Shown here piece after piece: positions 1 through 7,560 of a DNA stretch of 64,000 bases; the first letter of the stretch is position 1, and each line of letters opens with the position of its first letter. This DNA comes from Chitinophagaceae bacterium. Lineage in GTDB: Bacteria > Bacteroidota > Bacteroidia > Chitinophagales > Chitinophagaceae. Below the pieces are notes generated by a model. The model did not search any database and was not told the DNA's origin. It saw only the letters and a list, made by a program, of their open reading frames with translations. The position numbers and the translations under genes were made by a program. The stretch spans positions 62,001-126,000 of the forward strand of contig JADJKL010000011.1 in NCBI GenBank assembly GCA_016706055.1. Direction: 5' to 3'.

Positions 1-154
1 CCAGCGATACCCAATTGTGATGAATGATGAGTTGTTTTGTATCTTTTACTGATTCTATTTTATAGATGCCACTTTTTGGTCTTTCGCCCAATTCGTAAGT
101 TCCTTTTTCGGGAAAGAGCTGCCATGAAGCCAGAAAGTTATATGCCTGAACCAT
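1..154 (-). CDS. Hypothetical protein, partial (N-terminal 51 residues)
   Basis: An open frame starts at the ATG read from 154 down and runs off the left edge without a stop. It encodes 51 residues beginning MVQAYNFLASWQLFPEKG. There is no signal peptide. The sequence looks like a small soluble protein with alternating beta-strand-like stretches (GIYKIESV, KQLIIHHNW). I do not recognise the family. It is transcribed away from the thioredoxin-like gene at 291, so the 155-290 gap should hold both promoters. Confidence 0.55.
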   Translation of the reverse strand, partial: MVQAYNFLASWQLFPEKGTYELGERPKSGIYKIESVKDTKQLIIHHNWVSL

Positions 155-290
155 ATTGCTGATTGATTATAAGAAAGCAAAGATTTTGTTTTCCAGCGAT
201 ATAACAAAGTATTGAGGGGTTTGTTTAACATCTTTATTTAACAAATTAAAACCTCGTATTTCTTTTATCTTTAATTAAAATTAATATAGA

Positions 291-836
291 ATGAAACAAC
301 TATTTTTTTCGCTATCGTTGCTGCTTGCCTTTAGTGCAACAAAAGCTCAGGAACCTGTGCAATCGGCAAAGGAGATTTTAAGTGAGGCTTATTCATTGGC
401 AGCGAAAGAGAATAAAAAAGTATTTATCATGTTTCATGCATCTTGGTGCGGTTGGTGTCACAGGATGGATAAAAGTTTGAATGATGAAAGCTGTAAGAAA
501 TATTTTGACAACAATTTTGTTGTCCGCCATCTGGTGGTTAATGAATCAGCGGATAAAAAGCATCTTGAAAACCCTGGAGCCGAAGAATTGAAAACAAAGT
601 ATCATGGCGAAGGGCAAGGCATACCATTCTGGCTCATCTTTGATAAGGATGGAAAGCTGCTGTCAGATTCTAAAATTAGAAAACCGGGAGAAGGTCCCGA
701 AGCTGGCGAAAACAGTGGCTGCCCCGCCAGTGAAGGAGAAGTAGATTTTTTTATCAGCGTATTGAAAAAAACTACTTCACTTGGTAATAAAGAACTTGAA
801 ACAATTGCTAAGCGGTTCCGGGAAAATGAATTGTAG
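291..836 (+). CDS. Secreted thioredoxin-family protein (CGWC)
   Basis: This 181-residue protein has a signal peptide (about residues 1-19, cleavage near KAQ) followed by one thioredoxin fold. The redox motif SWCGWCHRMD has its cysteines at 53 and 56, preceded by the usual strand VFIMFHA. CGWC with a following HRMD is typical of the thioredoxin_7/DUF255-like group rather than of TrxA. The likely role is a periplasmic thiol oxidoreductase, but its substrate cannot be read from the sequence. A later stretch (IPFWLIFDKDGKLL) matches the fold's beta strand before the cis-proline region. It stands alone; the next gene is convergent and 5 bp away. Confidence 0.85.
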   Translation: MKQLFFSLSLLLAFSATKAQEPVQSAKEILSEAYSLAAKENKKVFIMFHASWCGWCHRMDKSLNDESCKKYFDNNFVVRHLVVNESADKKHLENPGAEELKTKYHGEGQGIPFWLIFDKDGKLLSDSKIRKPGEGPEAGENSGCPASEGEVDFFISVLKKTTSLGNKELETIAKRFRENEL

Positions 837-841
837 ATATT

Positions 842-1114
842 TTATTGCCATTTAGGCAGTTCGTCTTCCACAGCCTGTCGTATTATTTTTTTGTTTTGCT
901 CAATCCATGCGGGAAGGTTCGATGGACTAAAATCCCAGCTACTTTCCTGTTTTTTCATATCGAAAAATACTCTGTCGCCCCGTTCATTACAAACATTCGC
1001 CGAAAAGGTATCTTCTTCGGCATCTCTAATCTTCCTGAAATTGAACTCTCTTAACCGACCATCAAGTTTTATTAATAAGGAAAACTGCACAGCTCTATTG
1101 AATTGAATCTGCAT
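842..1114 (-). CDS. Small conserved-looking hypothetical protein
   Basis: A 90-residue soluble protein with no signal peptide or membrane segment. The composition is normal for a real gene (WDFSPSNLPAWIEQNKKIIRQAVEDELPKWQ at the C-terminus, given here in two parts by eye). It is convergent with the thioredoxin gene and both end within a few bases of each other. The opposite strand also has open frames here, but their translations are rich in phenylalanine and leucine and look like shadows. Function unknown. Confidence 0.6.
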   Translation of the reverse strand: MQIQFNRAVQFSLLIKLDGRLREFNFRKIRDAEEDTFSANVCNERGDRVFFDMKKQESSWDFSPSNLPAWIEQNKKIIRQAVEDELPKWQ

Positions 1115-1362
1115 ATCACACTATTTAAATTGAGCTGTTTTACTACAAGAACTGTGCTATGAGTAAGATTGTAATGAATTAAAGTTATTCACAAATTGAT
1201 TTGAGTCACCAGAAGAAAACAGGTGACTTTATTATGGTAATCAGGGATGAAATAAATTGTCTTGTTGACATAATAATACGAATTGCAACTATGTTGGTTG
1301 TTTAACAATCTTGAACGGGATAAAAGCTAATTAATAATTATTTTAGCAATATAATCAGCTAT

Positions 1363-1851
1363 ATGAAAAAACTATTTGGACTTCTTTTTTTATTGCCTTT
1401 TATCGGAACTGCTCAGGATTGCAAGTTAATCCGGGAGACAGATCCGTTTACCAAAGAGACAAAAATTTCAACCGGGTTTATTTTTGTAAATGGGGGTTCA
1501 CTTACTATTGATGCTGACAAAAAAGAAGTAGTAGTTCTTTTCTCTATAAACAATACTGGTAGATGTTTTGATAATAACTCAACTGCCATCATCATTTTTG
1601 ATGGATTAAAATCCAAAACATCTGCAAGAAATGGCGGCACCATGAACTGTGAAGGATTGTTCCAATTTGTTTTCAAAAATTCGGCCTCTACTACAACTAT
1701 ATTACAACGATTGATGACTTATAAGATTGCTTCCATTGTATTTACTGATAGTAACAAAAAAGAATCTACACTAACTGTTGCACCAGCGGATCAAGATGTG
1801 ATATTGAAATTGGCCACTTGTCTTATCAATGAATCGAAGACACTTTTATAA
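1363..1851 (+). CDS. Secreted hypothetical protein
   Basis: A 162-residue protein with a clear signal peptide (MKKLFGLLFLLPFIGTAQ). The mature part is beta-rich and contains three visible cysteines (near residues 20, 53 and 97), so disulfides in the periplasm are possible. I do not recognise the family. It is monocistronic. The 240 bp downstream hold two inverted palindromic elements and then the terminator of ahcY, which faces the other way. Confidence 0.7.
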   Translation: MKKLFGLLFLLPFIGTAQDCKLIRETDPFTKETKISTGFIFVNGGSLTIDADKKEVVVLFSINNTGRCFDNNSTAIIIFDGLKSKTSARNGGTMNCEGLFQFVFKNSASTTTILQRLMTYKIASIVFTDSNKKESTLTVAPADQDVILKLATCLINESKTLL

Positions 1852-1875
1852 TCACTCTACATACTATTAAATAGA

Positions 1876-1990
1876 CTCCGGCTCAAGGCCGGAGCGACAC
1901 TAAGTTTTATATATTGAATCTTTGGTTTTGCAGAACTTGTGCCATTATCTCACTTTAATGAATATCCGTCTTACCGGCCTTGAACCGGTA
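1876..1990. repeat. Pair of inverted REP-like palindromes
   Basis: Two short GC-rich hairpins lie in AT-rich intergenic DNA. The first, 1876-1894, pairs CTCCGGC with GCCGGAG around TCAAG. The second, 1972-1990, pairs TACCGG with CCGGTA. Read on the minus strand the second contains GGTTCAAGGCCGGTA, a close match to GGCTCAAGGCCGGAG in the first, so these are two copies of one element in opposite orientation, about 80 bp apart. Neither has a T-run directly after it, so they are poor terminators. Confidence 0.6.
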
Positions 1991-2040
1991 TCTTTCCTAA
2001 TAGCTGAACTTATAATTAATATATTTCTCGTTTTATGCAT

Positions 2041-2069
2041 AAAAAAAGCCCAACCAAATTGGCCGGGCT
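2041..2069 (-). terminator. Rho-independent terminator of ahcY
   Basis: On the minus strand the sequence reads AGCCCGGCC, loop AATTT, GGTTGGGCT, then seven T. The 9-bp stem has two G-T pairs. It begins about 20 bp after the ahcY stop. Confidence 0.85.
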
Positions 2070-2091
2070 TTCATAAAAATATAATTAAGGA

Positions 2092-3417
2092 TTAATACCT
2101 GTAATGTTCTGGCTTAAACGGTCCTTCATTTGTAATGCCAAGATAAGAAGCCTGTGCAGGAGTAAGTTCGTCTAACACAACGCCAATTTTTGCTAAATGC
2201 AGTCGGGCAACTTTCTCATCAAGATGTTTTGGAAGCACATAAACTTTGTTCTCGTAATTTTTATTGTTTGCCCAAAGTTCTATTTGCGCTAACGTTTGGT
2301 TTGCAAATGAATTACTCATTACAAATGATGGATGACCTGTGGCACAACCAAGATTTACTAATCTCCCTTCTGCCAGAATGATAATATCTTTTCCATCAAC
2401 AGTATAAATATCAACCTGTGGTTTGATTGTATCTTTTGTATTGCCATAGTTTGTATTTAACCAGGCAATATCAATTTCAATGTCAAAATGGCCGATGTTA
2501 CAAACGATAACTTTGTCTTTCATCAATTTGAAATGCTCACCAGTGATTAGGTCACGGCAACCAGAAGCAGTAACAACGATATCAGCTTCTTTTACTGCAT
2601 CAATCATTTTCTTTACTTCAAAACCATCCATCGCTGCCTGTAATGCACAGATAGGATCAATTTCAGTAACTATAACACGGCATCCAGCACCTTTTAATGA
2701 AGCGGCAGAACCTTTACCAACATCACCATAACCACCAACAACAGCAACTTTCCCGGCCATCATCACATCAGTAGCTCTGCGAATTGCATCTACTAAAGAT
2801 TCTTTACAACCGTATTTATTGTCAAATTTAGATTTGGTAACAGAATCGTTTACATTGATAGCAGGCATTGGTAATGTACCTTTTGCTACTCTTTCATATA
2901 AACGATGAACACCAGTTGTTGTTTCTTCTGAAATTCCTTTTACATGCTGAACCAGTTCAGGATAAGTATCCAGCACCATGTTTGTTAAATCTCCACCGTC
3001 ATCAAGAATCATATTCAAAGGCTTGTCCTGCGCACCAAAGAACAATGTTTGTTCAATACACCAATCAGCTTCTTCCTGACTTTGTCCTTTCCAGGCAAAT
3101 ACACCGATGCCAGCTTCTGCTATTGCAGCTGCAGCATGATCTTGTGTAGAAAATATATTACAAGAGCTCCATTTTACTTCTGCACCCAAAGCAACCAGTG
3201 TTTCAATTAGCACAGCAGTTTGAATGGTCATGTGTAAGCAACCAGCAATCCTTGAACCTTTTAAAGGTTGAGAAGGACCGTACTCACTTCTAATAGCCAT
3301 TAAACCTGGCATTTCTGCTTCGGCAAGTCTTATTTCTTTACGTCCCCAAGCTGCAAGGGAAATATCAGCCACTTTATAAGAGAGGCTAAAATCAATTGAT
3401 TTTGTTGTTGTTGACAT
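2092..3417 (-). CDS. ahcY: Adenosylhomocysteinase (SAH hydrolase)
   Basis: A 441-residue protein, of normal length for the family. It reversibly splits S-adenosylhomocysteine to homocysteine and adenosine, which clears the product inhibitor of methyltransferases. The NAD-binding loop GGYGDVGKG is at about 228-236. The substrate-domain segments SSCNIFSTQDHAAAAI and DSVTKSKFDN (active-site lysine about 195) are intact, and the C-terminus KPEHYRY is typical. It is monocistronic with its own terminator and a -7-type box upstream. I looked for an SAH-riboswitch-like structure in 3418-3601 and did not see one. Confidence 0.97.
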   Translation of the reverse strand: MSTTTKSIDFSLSYKVADISLAAWGRKEIRLAEAEMPGLMAIRSEYGPSQPLKGSRIAGCLHMTIQTAVLIETLVALGAEVKWSSCNIFSTQDHAAAAIAEAGIGVFAWKGQSQEEADWCIEQTLFFGAQDKPLNMILDDGGDLTNMVLDTYPELVQHVKGISEETTTGVHRLYERVAKGTLPMPAINVNDSVTKSKFDNKYGCKESLVDAIRRATDVMMAGKVAVVGGYGDVGKGSAASLKGAGCRVIVTEIDPICALQAAMDGFEVKKMIDAVKEADIVVTASGCRDLITGEHFKLMKDKVIVCNIGHFDIEIDIAWLNTNYGNTKDTIKPQVDIYTVDGKDIIILAEGRLVNLGCATGHPSFVMSNSFANQTLAQIELWANNKNYENKVYVLPKHLDEKVARLHLAKIGVVLDELTPAQASYLGITNEGPFKPEHYRY

Positions 3418-3442
3418 TATGTTTCTTTTTATTTTATGGCGG

Positions 3443-3450
3443 CAAAGGTA
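3443..3450 (-). promoter_or_regulatory. Bacteroidota -7 box for ahcY
   Basis: The minus strand reads TACCTTTG about 26 bp before the ahcY ATG, matching the TAnnTTTG consensus of the Bacteroidota primary sigma factor. A clear -33 TTTG is not visible at the expected spacing. Confidence 0.55.
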
Positions 3451-3601
3451 CGGTTTACCAATGGATTATTTACCCATACATTGCTTCTTTAGGCCTTTAA
3501 ATTTTGCACATACAAATAACACTATTTGTATAATTAATACCGTTATTCATAAGGTGTTTTAAACAATAAAGAATAAATTTGAGAAAGACAAAGTAATAGG
3601 A

Positions 3602-3901
3602 ATGAAGGCTTACGACACATTATCCGGAGCAATTAATGGAATGAGAGAAAGAGGTTTTACAGTTGACTTCAACCTTCAGGAGAATTGTCTCGTCTGCCAT
3701 GGCGATAAGTTTGATCTGAAGGATTTTGAAATTGTAGAGTTTCATCGTTTTGAAGGAGATTCGAATCCTTCAGATGAATCAATTGTATATGGAATAGAAT
3801 CTGTGAATGGGGTGAAGGGTGTATTGGTAAGTGGGTATGGAATTTCTGCAGAAGGCATAAGTGCAGAAATGGCAAAGAAGCTTAGGTTTTCTGATTTATA
3901 A
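3602..3901 (+). CDS. Conserved-type hypothetical protein (99 aa)
   Basis: A small soluble protein beginning MKAYDTLSGAINGMRERGFT. It has a CLVCHG stretch with two cysteines near residues 30-33 and an IVEFHRFEGDSNPSDES segment. Similar Bacteroidota proteins are often labelled phosphoribosylpyrophosphate synthetase, but nothing here shows a PRPP-synthetase motif, so I would not transfer that name. A TAAATTTG box at 3574-3581 fits its promoter. It lies 9 bp before the next gene on the same strand, so the two may be cotranscribed. Confidence 0.7.
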   Translation: MKAYDTLSGAINGMRERGFTVDFNLQENCLVCHGDKFDLKDFEIVEFHRFEGDSNPSDESIVYGIESVNGVKGVLVSGYGISAEGISAEMAKKLRFSDL

Positions 3902-3910
3902 ATTTACCTT

Positions 3911-4369
3911 ATGATTAAAATGGTTAAGAGTCTGCTAATAGCGGCTTTATTTATGTTACCTGTTTGTGTTTATGCACAACAAGACAGCATTTGGTTAAAG
4001 TGTCCGCTGGATGATGCGATGGTGGTACCGCCTCCTAAAAACATTATGAAGTTTGATGAACCTGATTTATGTATAGTATTGGTAAGTATTCCCGATACAA
4101 CTGTAAAGGCTGTTATTACTGGAAGAGTATCGAACGTAGTGCAGAATGATGATGGTAATTGGGATGTTGTATTTTACTACCGTGATTATTATTTCTGGTA
4201 TGCTGGACTTTCAAAAGCTTTGGTAAGAAGAGGAGATAATGTAAAAACGGGGCAGCCGCTGGGCTATATACCTATAGGTGGAAAGCTGGAATTTTTAATG
4301 TACAATTTTGAAACACCAGTGGATCCTGTAAAATATCTTGATTGTAAGAAAGTATTAAAAACAGAATAG
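3911..4369 (+). CDS. Secreted protein with degenerate LytM/M23-like domain
   Basis: A 152-residue protein with a signal peptide (about 1-22, ending VYAQ). The mature part follows the order of an M23/LytM fold: GRVSNVVQNDDGNWDVVFYY, then YFWYAGLSKALVRRGDNVKTGQPLG, then KLEFLMYNF and a final DPVKYL. In active enzymes these positions carry HxxxD, HxH and related zinc ligands, and none is present here. The likely role is therefore as a non-enzymatic cell-wall-binding or enzyme-activating protein in the periplasm. This is fold recognition by eye and needs a profile search. An alternative start codon lies at 3920. Confidence 0.65.
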   Translation: MIKMVKSLLIAALFMLPVCVYAQQDSIWLKCPLDDAMVVPPPKNIMKFDEPDLCIVLVSIPDTTVKAVITGRVSNVVQNDDGNWDVVFYYRDYYFWYAGLSKALVRRGDNVKTGQPLGYIPIGGKLEFLMYNFETPVDPVKYLDCKKVLKTE

Positions 4370-4408
4370 GAGGCGTTTGGAATTAAAACTTCTTTCAAAG
4401 AAAGTATA

Positions 4409-4909
4409 TCATATTTTCTTTTCCATCACATAGTCATTCATAAAATAGCCATTACCTATTTCAAAATCGGCTTCTTGTATTACACTGAAACCGTTTTTTT
4501 CGTAAAATGATTTTGCATTTTTATTATGTCTGTTGACCTGCAACTGTAAAGACGAGGCACCTTCGTTTTTTATTTGCTGCAGGATATATTCAATTACAAA
4601 TTTCCCAGTTCCTTTTCCTTGCTGCGTTTTTAGAATATATATTTTATCCAGTTTGTATGTAGTAGTATCCTTTGGTTTATAAGAAGCAAAACCAACTGGC
4701 TCTTTATTATCCTGAACAATGATAAATTTTGAGCCCTCTGCAATCTGATCAGCCAATGATTTTTTGCTGTACATCATTTCTAGCATATAATCAATCTGCT
4801 CTTTCGAAATACTAGATGAATAGGTTTGAGGCCACACTTTAAATGTCAATTCCCTGATAAGATCAATATCATTAACAGTTGCATTTCTGATTGTAATATC
4901 CTTAAACAT
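4409..4909 (-). CDS. GNAT-family N-acetyltransferase
   Basis: A 166-residue single-domain GNAT protein. The N-terminal strand and helix ITIRNATVNDIDLIRELTF, the acetyl-CoA pyrophosphate loop QQGKGTGKFVIEYIL, and the C-terminal NKNAKSFYEKNGFSV are all present. Substrate unknown. It is monocistronic, with a TATTTTTG box (minus strand) just upstream and the PBP terminator behind that. Confidence 0.88.
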   Translation of the reverse strand: MFKDITIRNATVNDIDLIRELTFKVWPQTYSSSISKEQIDYMLEMMYSKKSLADQIAEGSKFIIVQDNKEPVGFASYKPKDTTTYKLDKIYILKTQQGKGTGKFVIEYILQQIKNEGASSLQLQVNRHNKNAKSFYEKNGFSVIQEADFEIGNGYFMNDYVMEKKI

Positions 4910-4931
4910 GCTGGCCGATAGTTTTAGATGG

Positions 4932-4939
4932 CAAAAATA
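4932..4939 (-). promoter_or_regulatory. -7 box for the GNAT gene
   Basis: The minus strand reads TATTTTTG, a TAnnTTTG match, about 23 bp before the ATG at 4909. Confidence 0.45.
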
Positions 4940-4941
4940 AA

Positions 4942-4969
4942 AATGGGTTTTGTTTTTGCAAAACCCATT
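4942..4969 (-). terminator. Terminator of the class A PBP gene
   Basis: On the minus strand AATGGGTTTTG pairs perfectly over 11 bp with CAAAACCCATT around a six-base loop and is followed by T-rich sequence. It starts about 9 bp after the PBP stop codon. Confidence 0.8.
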
Positions 4970-4977
4970 TTGAATAT

Positions 4978-7416
4978 TTAATCATTTTTCTTTTTCAATA
5001 GCCGTTTAAAGAATCCTTTTTTTTTCTCAGGCTCTTCTTTGGCGGAACCAATAGGTTTATTGTTAGGGTCTTCCTTTTTTATTGCGGATGATTTCGTCGT
5101 ATCCTTTTTTGGGATTTTGTTATTGTCTTCAGCTGGCAAAGGCTTTGACTCTGGCCCAAGTGTATCTGGCGAATCATAATTATTAAAATAATCATCTTCA
5201 GTACCCACACCCTGATCATTTCCTTCTGCGCCGGGGTTAGGATCAGTATCACTAATTATTATATCAGCACTATTAATTTCATTTTCCATTTCCGCAGGTT
5301 TCACAAATTTGGCATCTTTTTCAATTCCAAGTTTTTTATCGGCCAATACTTTTTTAAAGAAATATTCTGTAATAGGCCGGGCAATTCTTGAGCCATCGCC
5401 CTGGTTACGCATAAACTGGTATTCGAAACCAACCCATGAGCCTGCCAGTAATTGTGGTGTGTAACCAATAAACCAGGCATCTGCATTATCATCAGTCGTT
5501 CCTGTTTTACCACCCATTTCTGCAGCGCCAACACGGCTTCGCATACCTCTGGCGGTTCCTTTATCAACAGTGCCCTGCATCATTCTTGCCATGGTGTAAG
5601 CTGTTACTTCGCTTATTGCTTCTTTTCTATTTACACTGTAATCAAATCGTTTAATAACATTGCCATTTCGGTCTTCTATACGACTGATGCTATATGGCCT
5701 TGTAGAAAAACCTCTGCCGGCAAAAATGGTGTAACCCCAAAGCATTTCATAAATGGACAGGTCACAAGTGCCTAACGCAATTGAAGGGTAGGGTTTTACT
5801 TTCGTCGGAATATTTATTCGTGAAAGAAAATCTGAAAATTGTTGTGGACCAACTTGCTTCATTATATAAGCTGTGGCACAGTTTTTAGAAAAAGCTAATG
5901 CATTTGCCATTGACATGCTGCCGCCACCACACTTTCTTCCGGAAGGAACCCAGCCACTTCCCGGGAAAAACTGGGCAACATTTTCACATTCTGTTTCTGG
6001 AGTAAAACCTCTTTCCTCCATAGCCTGTGTGTATAAGAAAGGTTTTATGGTTGAGCCAACTTGCCGTTTTGTATTTAGGTTTACATGGTCATTCTTGTAC
6101 GTTTTAAAATCAATACCACCAACCCATGCTCTTACCTCCCCCGTTACAGGATCCATTGCCATAAAGCCGGCTTGTTCCATTTGCAAATGATATTTGATAG
6201 AATCCATTGGCGTTAGCGTAGTATCTTTTTCTCTTTTACTATTCCATACGAAAACCTTCATCGGCACTTTTACATCAAAGCTTGCTCTTATTTCTTTATC
6301 GCTTAATCCGTCTTCTTCCAGATTTTTCCAGCGGTCAGATTCTTTAGCAGCTTTTTCTAGAAATTTTTCTCTTCCTTTCCAGATGCTGCCACTTTTAAAA
6401 TCAGATCTTGCATTGATCCCTTTTTGTAGCATCAACATCTGTTGTGCCATTCCTTCTTCAGCAATTTCCTGCATTTGTATATTAATGGTTGTATATATTT
6501 TCAATCCATCATTATAAATGCTATAGTCGTCGCCATTGGAGTTTTTAAGTCCTTTTAAAGCTGTCCGCAACTCTGATTTCAGTACCTCCCTGAAATATGG
6601 AGCATAGCCAGTGTTTTCATCCAGCTTTCTATAATTTAGTTTGATTGGTGTGGCTTTATATTTTGCAGCTTCAGCCGAAGTTATTTTTCCGTTTACTTCC
6701 ATTTGGCCGATTACAATATTTCTTCTGTCTAAAGCTGCTTTTGGATTGCGGGTAGGATTGAAAATAGTATTTCCTTTTAAAATTCCAACGAGCAATGCAG
6801 CTTCTTCTACATTCAGACGATCCGGTTCTTTTTGAAAGAAAGATCGGGCTGCGTTGCGAATGCCATAAATATTATTTCCAAATGGAACTACATTTAAATA
6901 AAGAGTGATGATTTCTTCCTTAGTAAAATTCTTTTCGAGTTTTACAGCTATAATCCATTCTTTTAATTTTTCAATTACCCTGGTAGCTCTATTTTTACTA
7001 CCCTGTGCAAGCAATGCTTTTGCTAACTGTTGGGTAATGGTACTTCCTCCGCCTTGCGAACCAAGTGTAAGAACTGCTCTGAATGTGGATTTGAAATCTA
7101 TGCCGCTATGTTGATGAAACCTTTCATCTTCTGTTGCAACTAATGCGTCGATTACATGTTTTGAAATATCGCTGTACTTCACATTGCTTCGGTTTCCTCT
7201 CTCAGTGTAATACTTTCCCATCAGCGTTCCATCTTCTGCATATACTTCTGAAGCCTGAAGAATGGATGGGTTCTCTAATTCAGAAAGCGAAGGCATTTTT
7301 CCGAATACGCCAAAATTGGCCATCAATACCAAAGCAATAAATAAAATAAAACCTACTGCAAAAATGCGCCAGAAAATTCGGACGGGTTTTTTCATCTGTA
7401 TATTTTTACTGCTCAT
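4978..7416 (-). CDS. Class A penicillin-binding protein (PBP1a-type)
   Basis: An 812-residue bifunctional peptidoglycan synthase. One membrane anchor lies near 12-34. The GT51 glycosyltransferase domain shows EDERFHQHSG at 96-105 (catalytic Glu 96) and GGGSTITQQLAKALL at 123-137. The transpeptidase domain has STIK at 455-458 (nucleophile Ser 455), SKN at 510-512 and KTGT at 637-640, so both activities look intact. The last 120 residues are low-complexity, rich in D, N, P and K, and end in a basic KKKGFFKRLLKKKND tail. MKK at residue 8 is an alternative start. It acts at the outer face of the inner membrane in cell-wall growth. Confidence 0.95.
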   Translation of the reverse strand: MSSKNIQMKKPVRIFWRIFAVGFILFIALVLMANFGVFGKMPSLSELENPSILQASEVYAEDGTLMGKYYTERGNRSNVKYSDISKHVIDALVATEDERFHQHSGIDFKSTFRAVLTLGSQGGGSTITQQLAKALLAQGSKNRATRVIEKLKEWIIAVKLEKNFTKEEIITLYLNVVPFGNNIYGIRNAARSFFQKEPDRLNVEEAALLVGILKGNTIFNPTRNPKAALDRRNIVIGQMEVNGKITSAEAAKYKATPIKLNYRKLDENTGYAPYFREVLKSELRTALKGLKNSNGDDYSIYNDGLKIYTTINIQMQEIAEEGMAQQMLMLQKGINARSDFKSGSIWKGREKFLEKAAKESDRWKNLEEDGLSDKEIRASFDVKVPMKVFVWNSKREKDTTLTPMDSIKYHLQMEQAGFMAMDPVTGEVRAWVGGIDFKTYKNDHVNLNTKRQVGSTIKPFLYTQAMEERGFTPETECENVAQFFPGSGWVPSGRKCGGGSMSMANALAFSKNCATAYIMKQVGPQQFSDFLSRINIPTKVKPYPSIALGTCDLSIYEMLWGYTIFAGRGFSTRPYSISRIEDRNGNVIKRFDYSVNRKEAISEVTAYTMARMMQGTVDKGTARGMRSRVGAAEMGGKTGTTDDNADAWFIGYTPQLLAGSWVGFEYQFMRNQGDGSRIARPITEYFFKKVLADKKLGIEKDAKFVKPAEMENEINSADIIISDTDPNPGAEGNDQGVGTEDDYFNNYDSPDTLGPESKPLPAEDNNKIPKKDTTKSSAIKKEDPNNKPIGSAKEEPEKKKGFFKRLLKKKND

Positions 7417-7560
7417 TTAATACTTAGGTTATTGTAATTTAAGTGAATAGTTTTTTCAATCATCGAAATTAAGAAAATAGATTGCGGTGGAGTAGCCTAA
7501 GTGGCTAATATTTTGCAAAAGTATCTTTAAATGCCTCGTTGTTTATCCTTTCTGTTAAGT

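Noticed and set aside
3418..3601. SAH riboswitch upstream of ahcY
   Set aside because: I saw no compact GC-rich pseudoknot-like fold; the region holds only AT-rich DNA and a -7 box.
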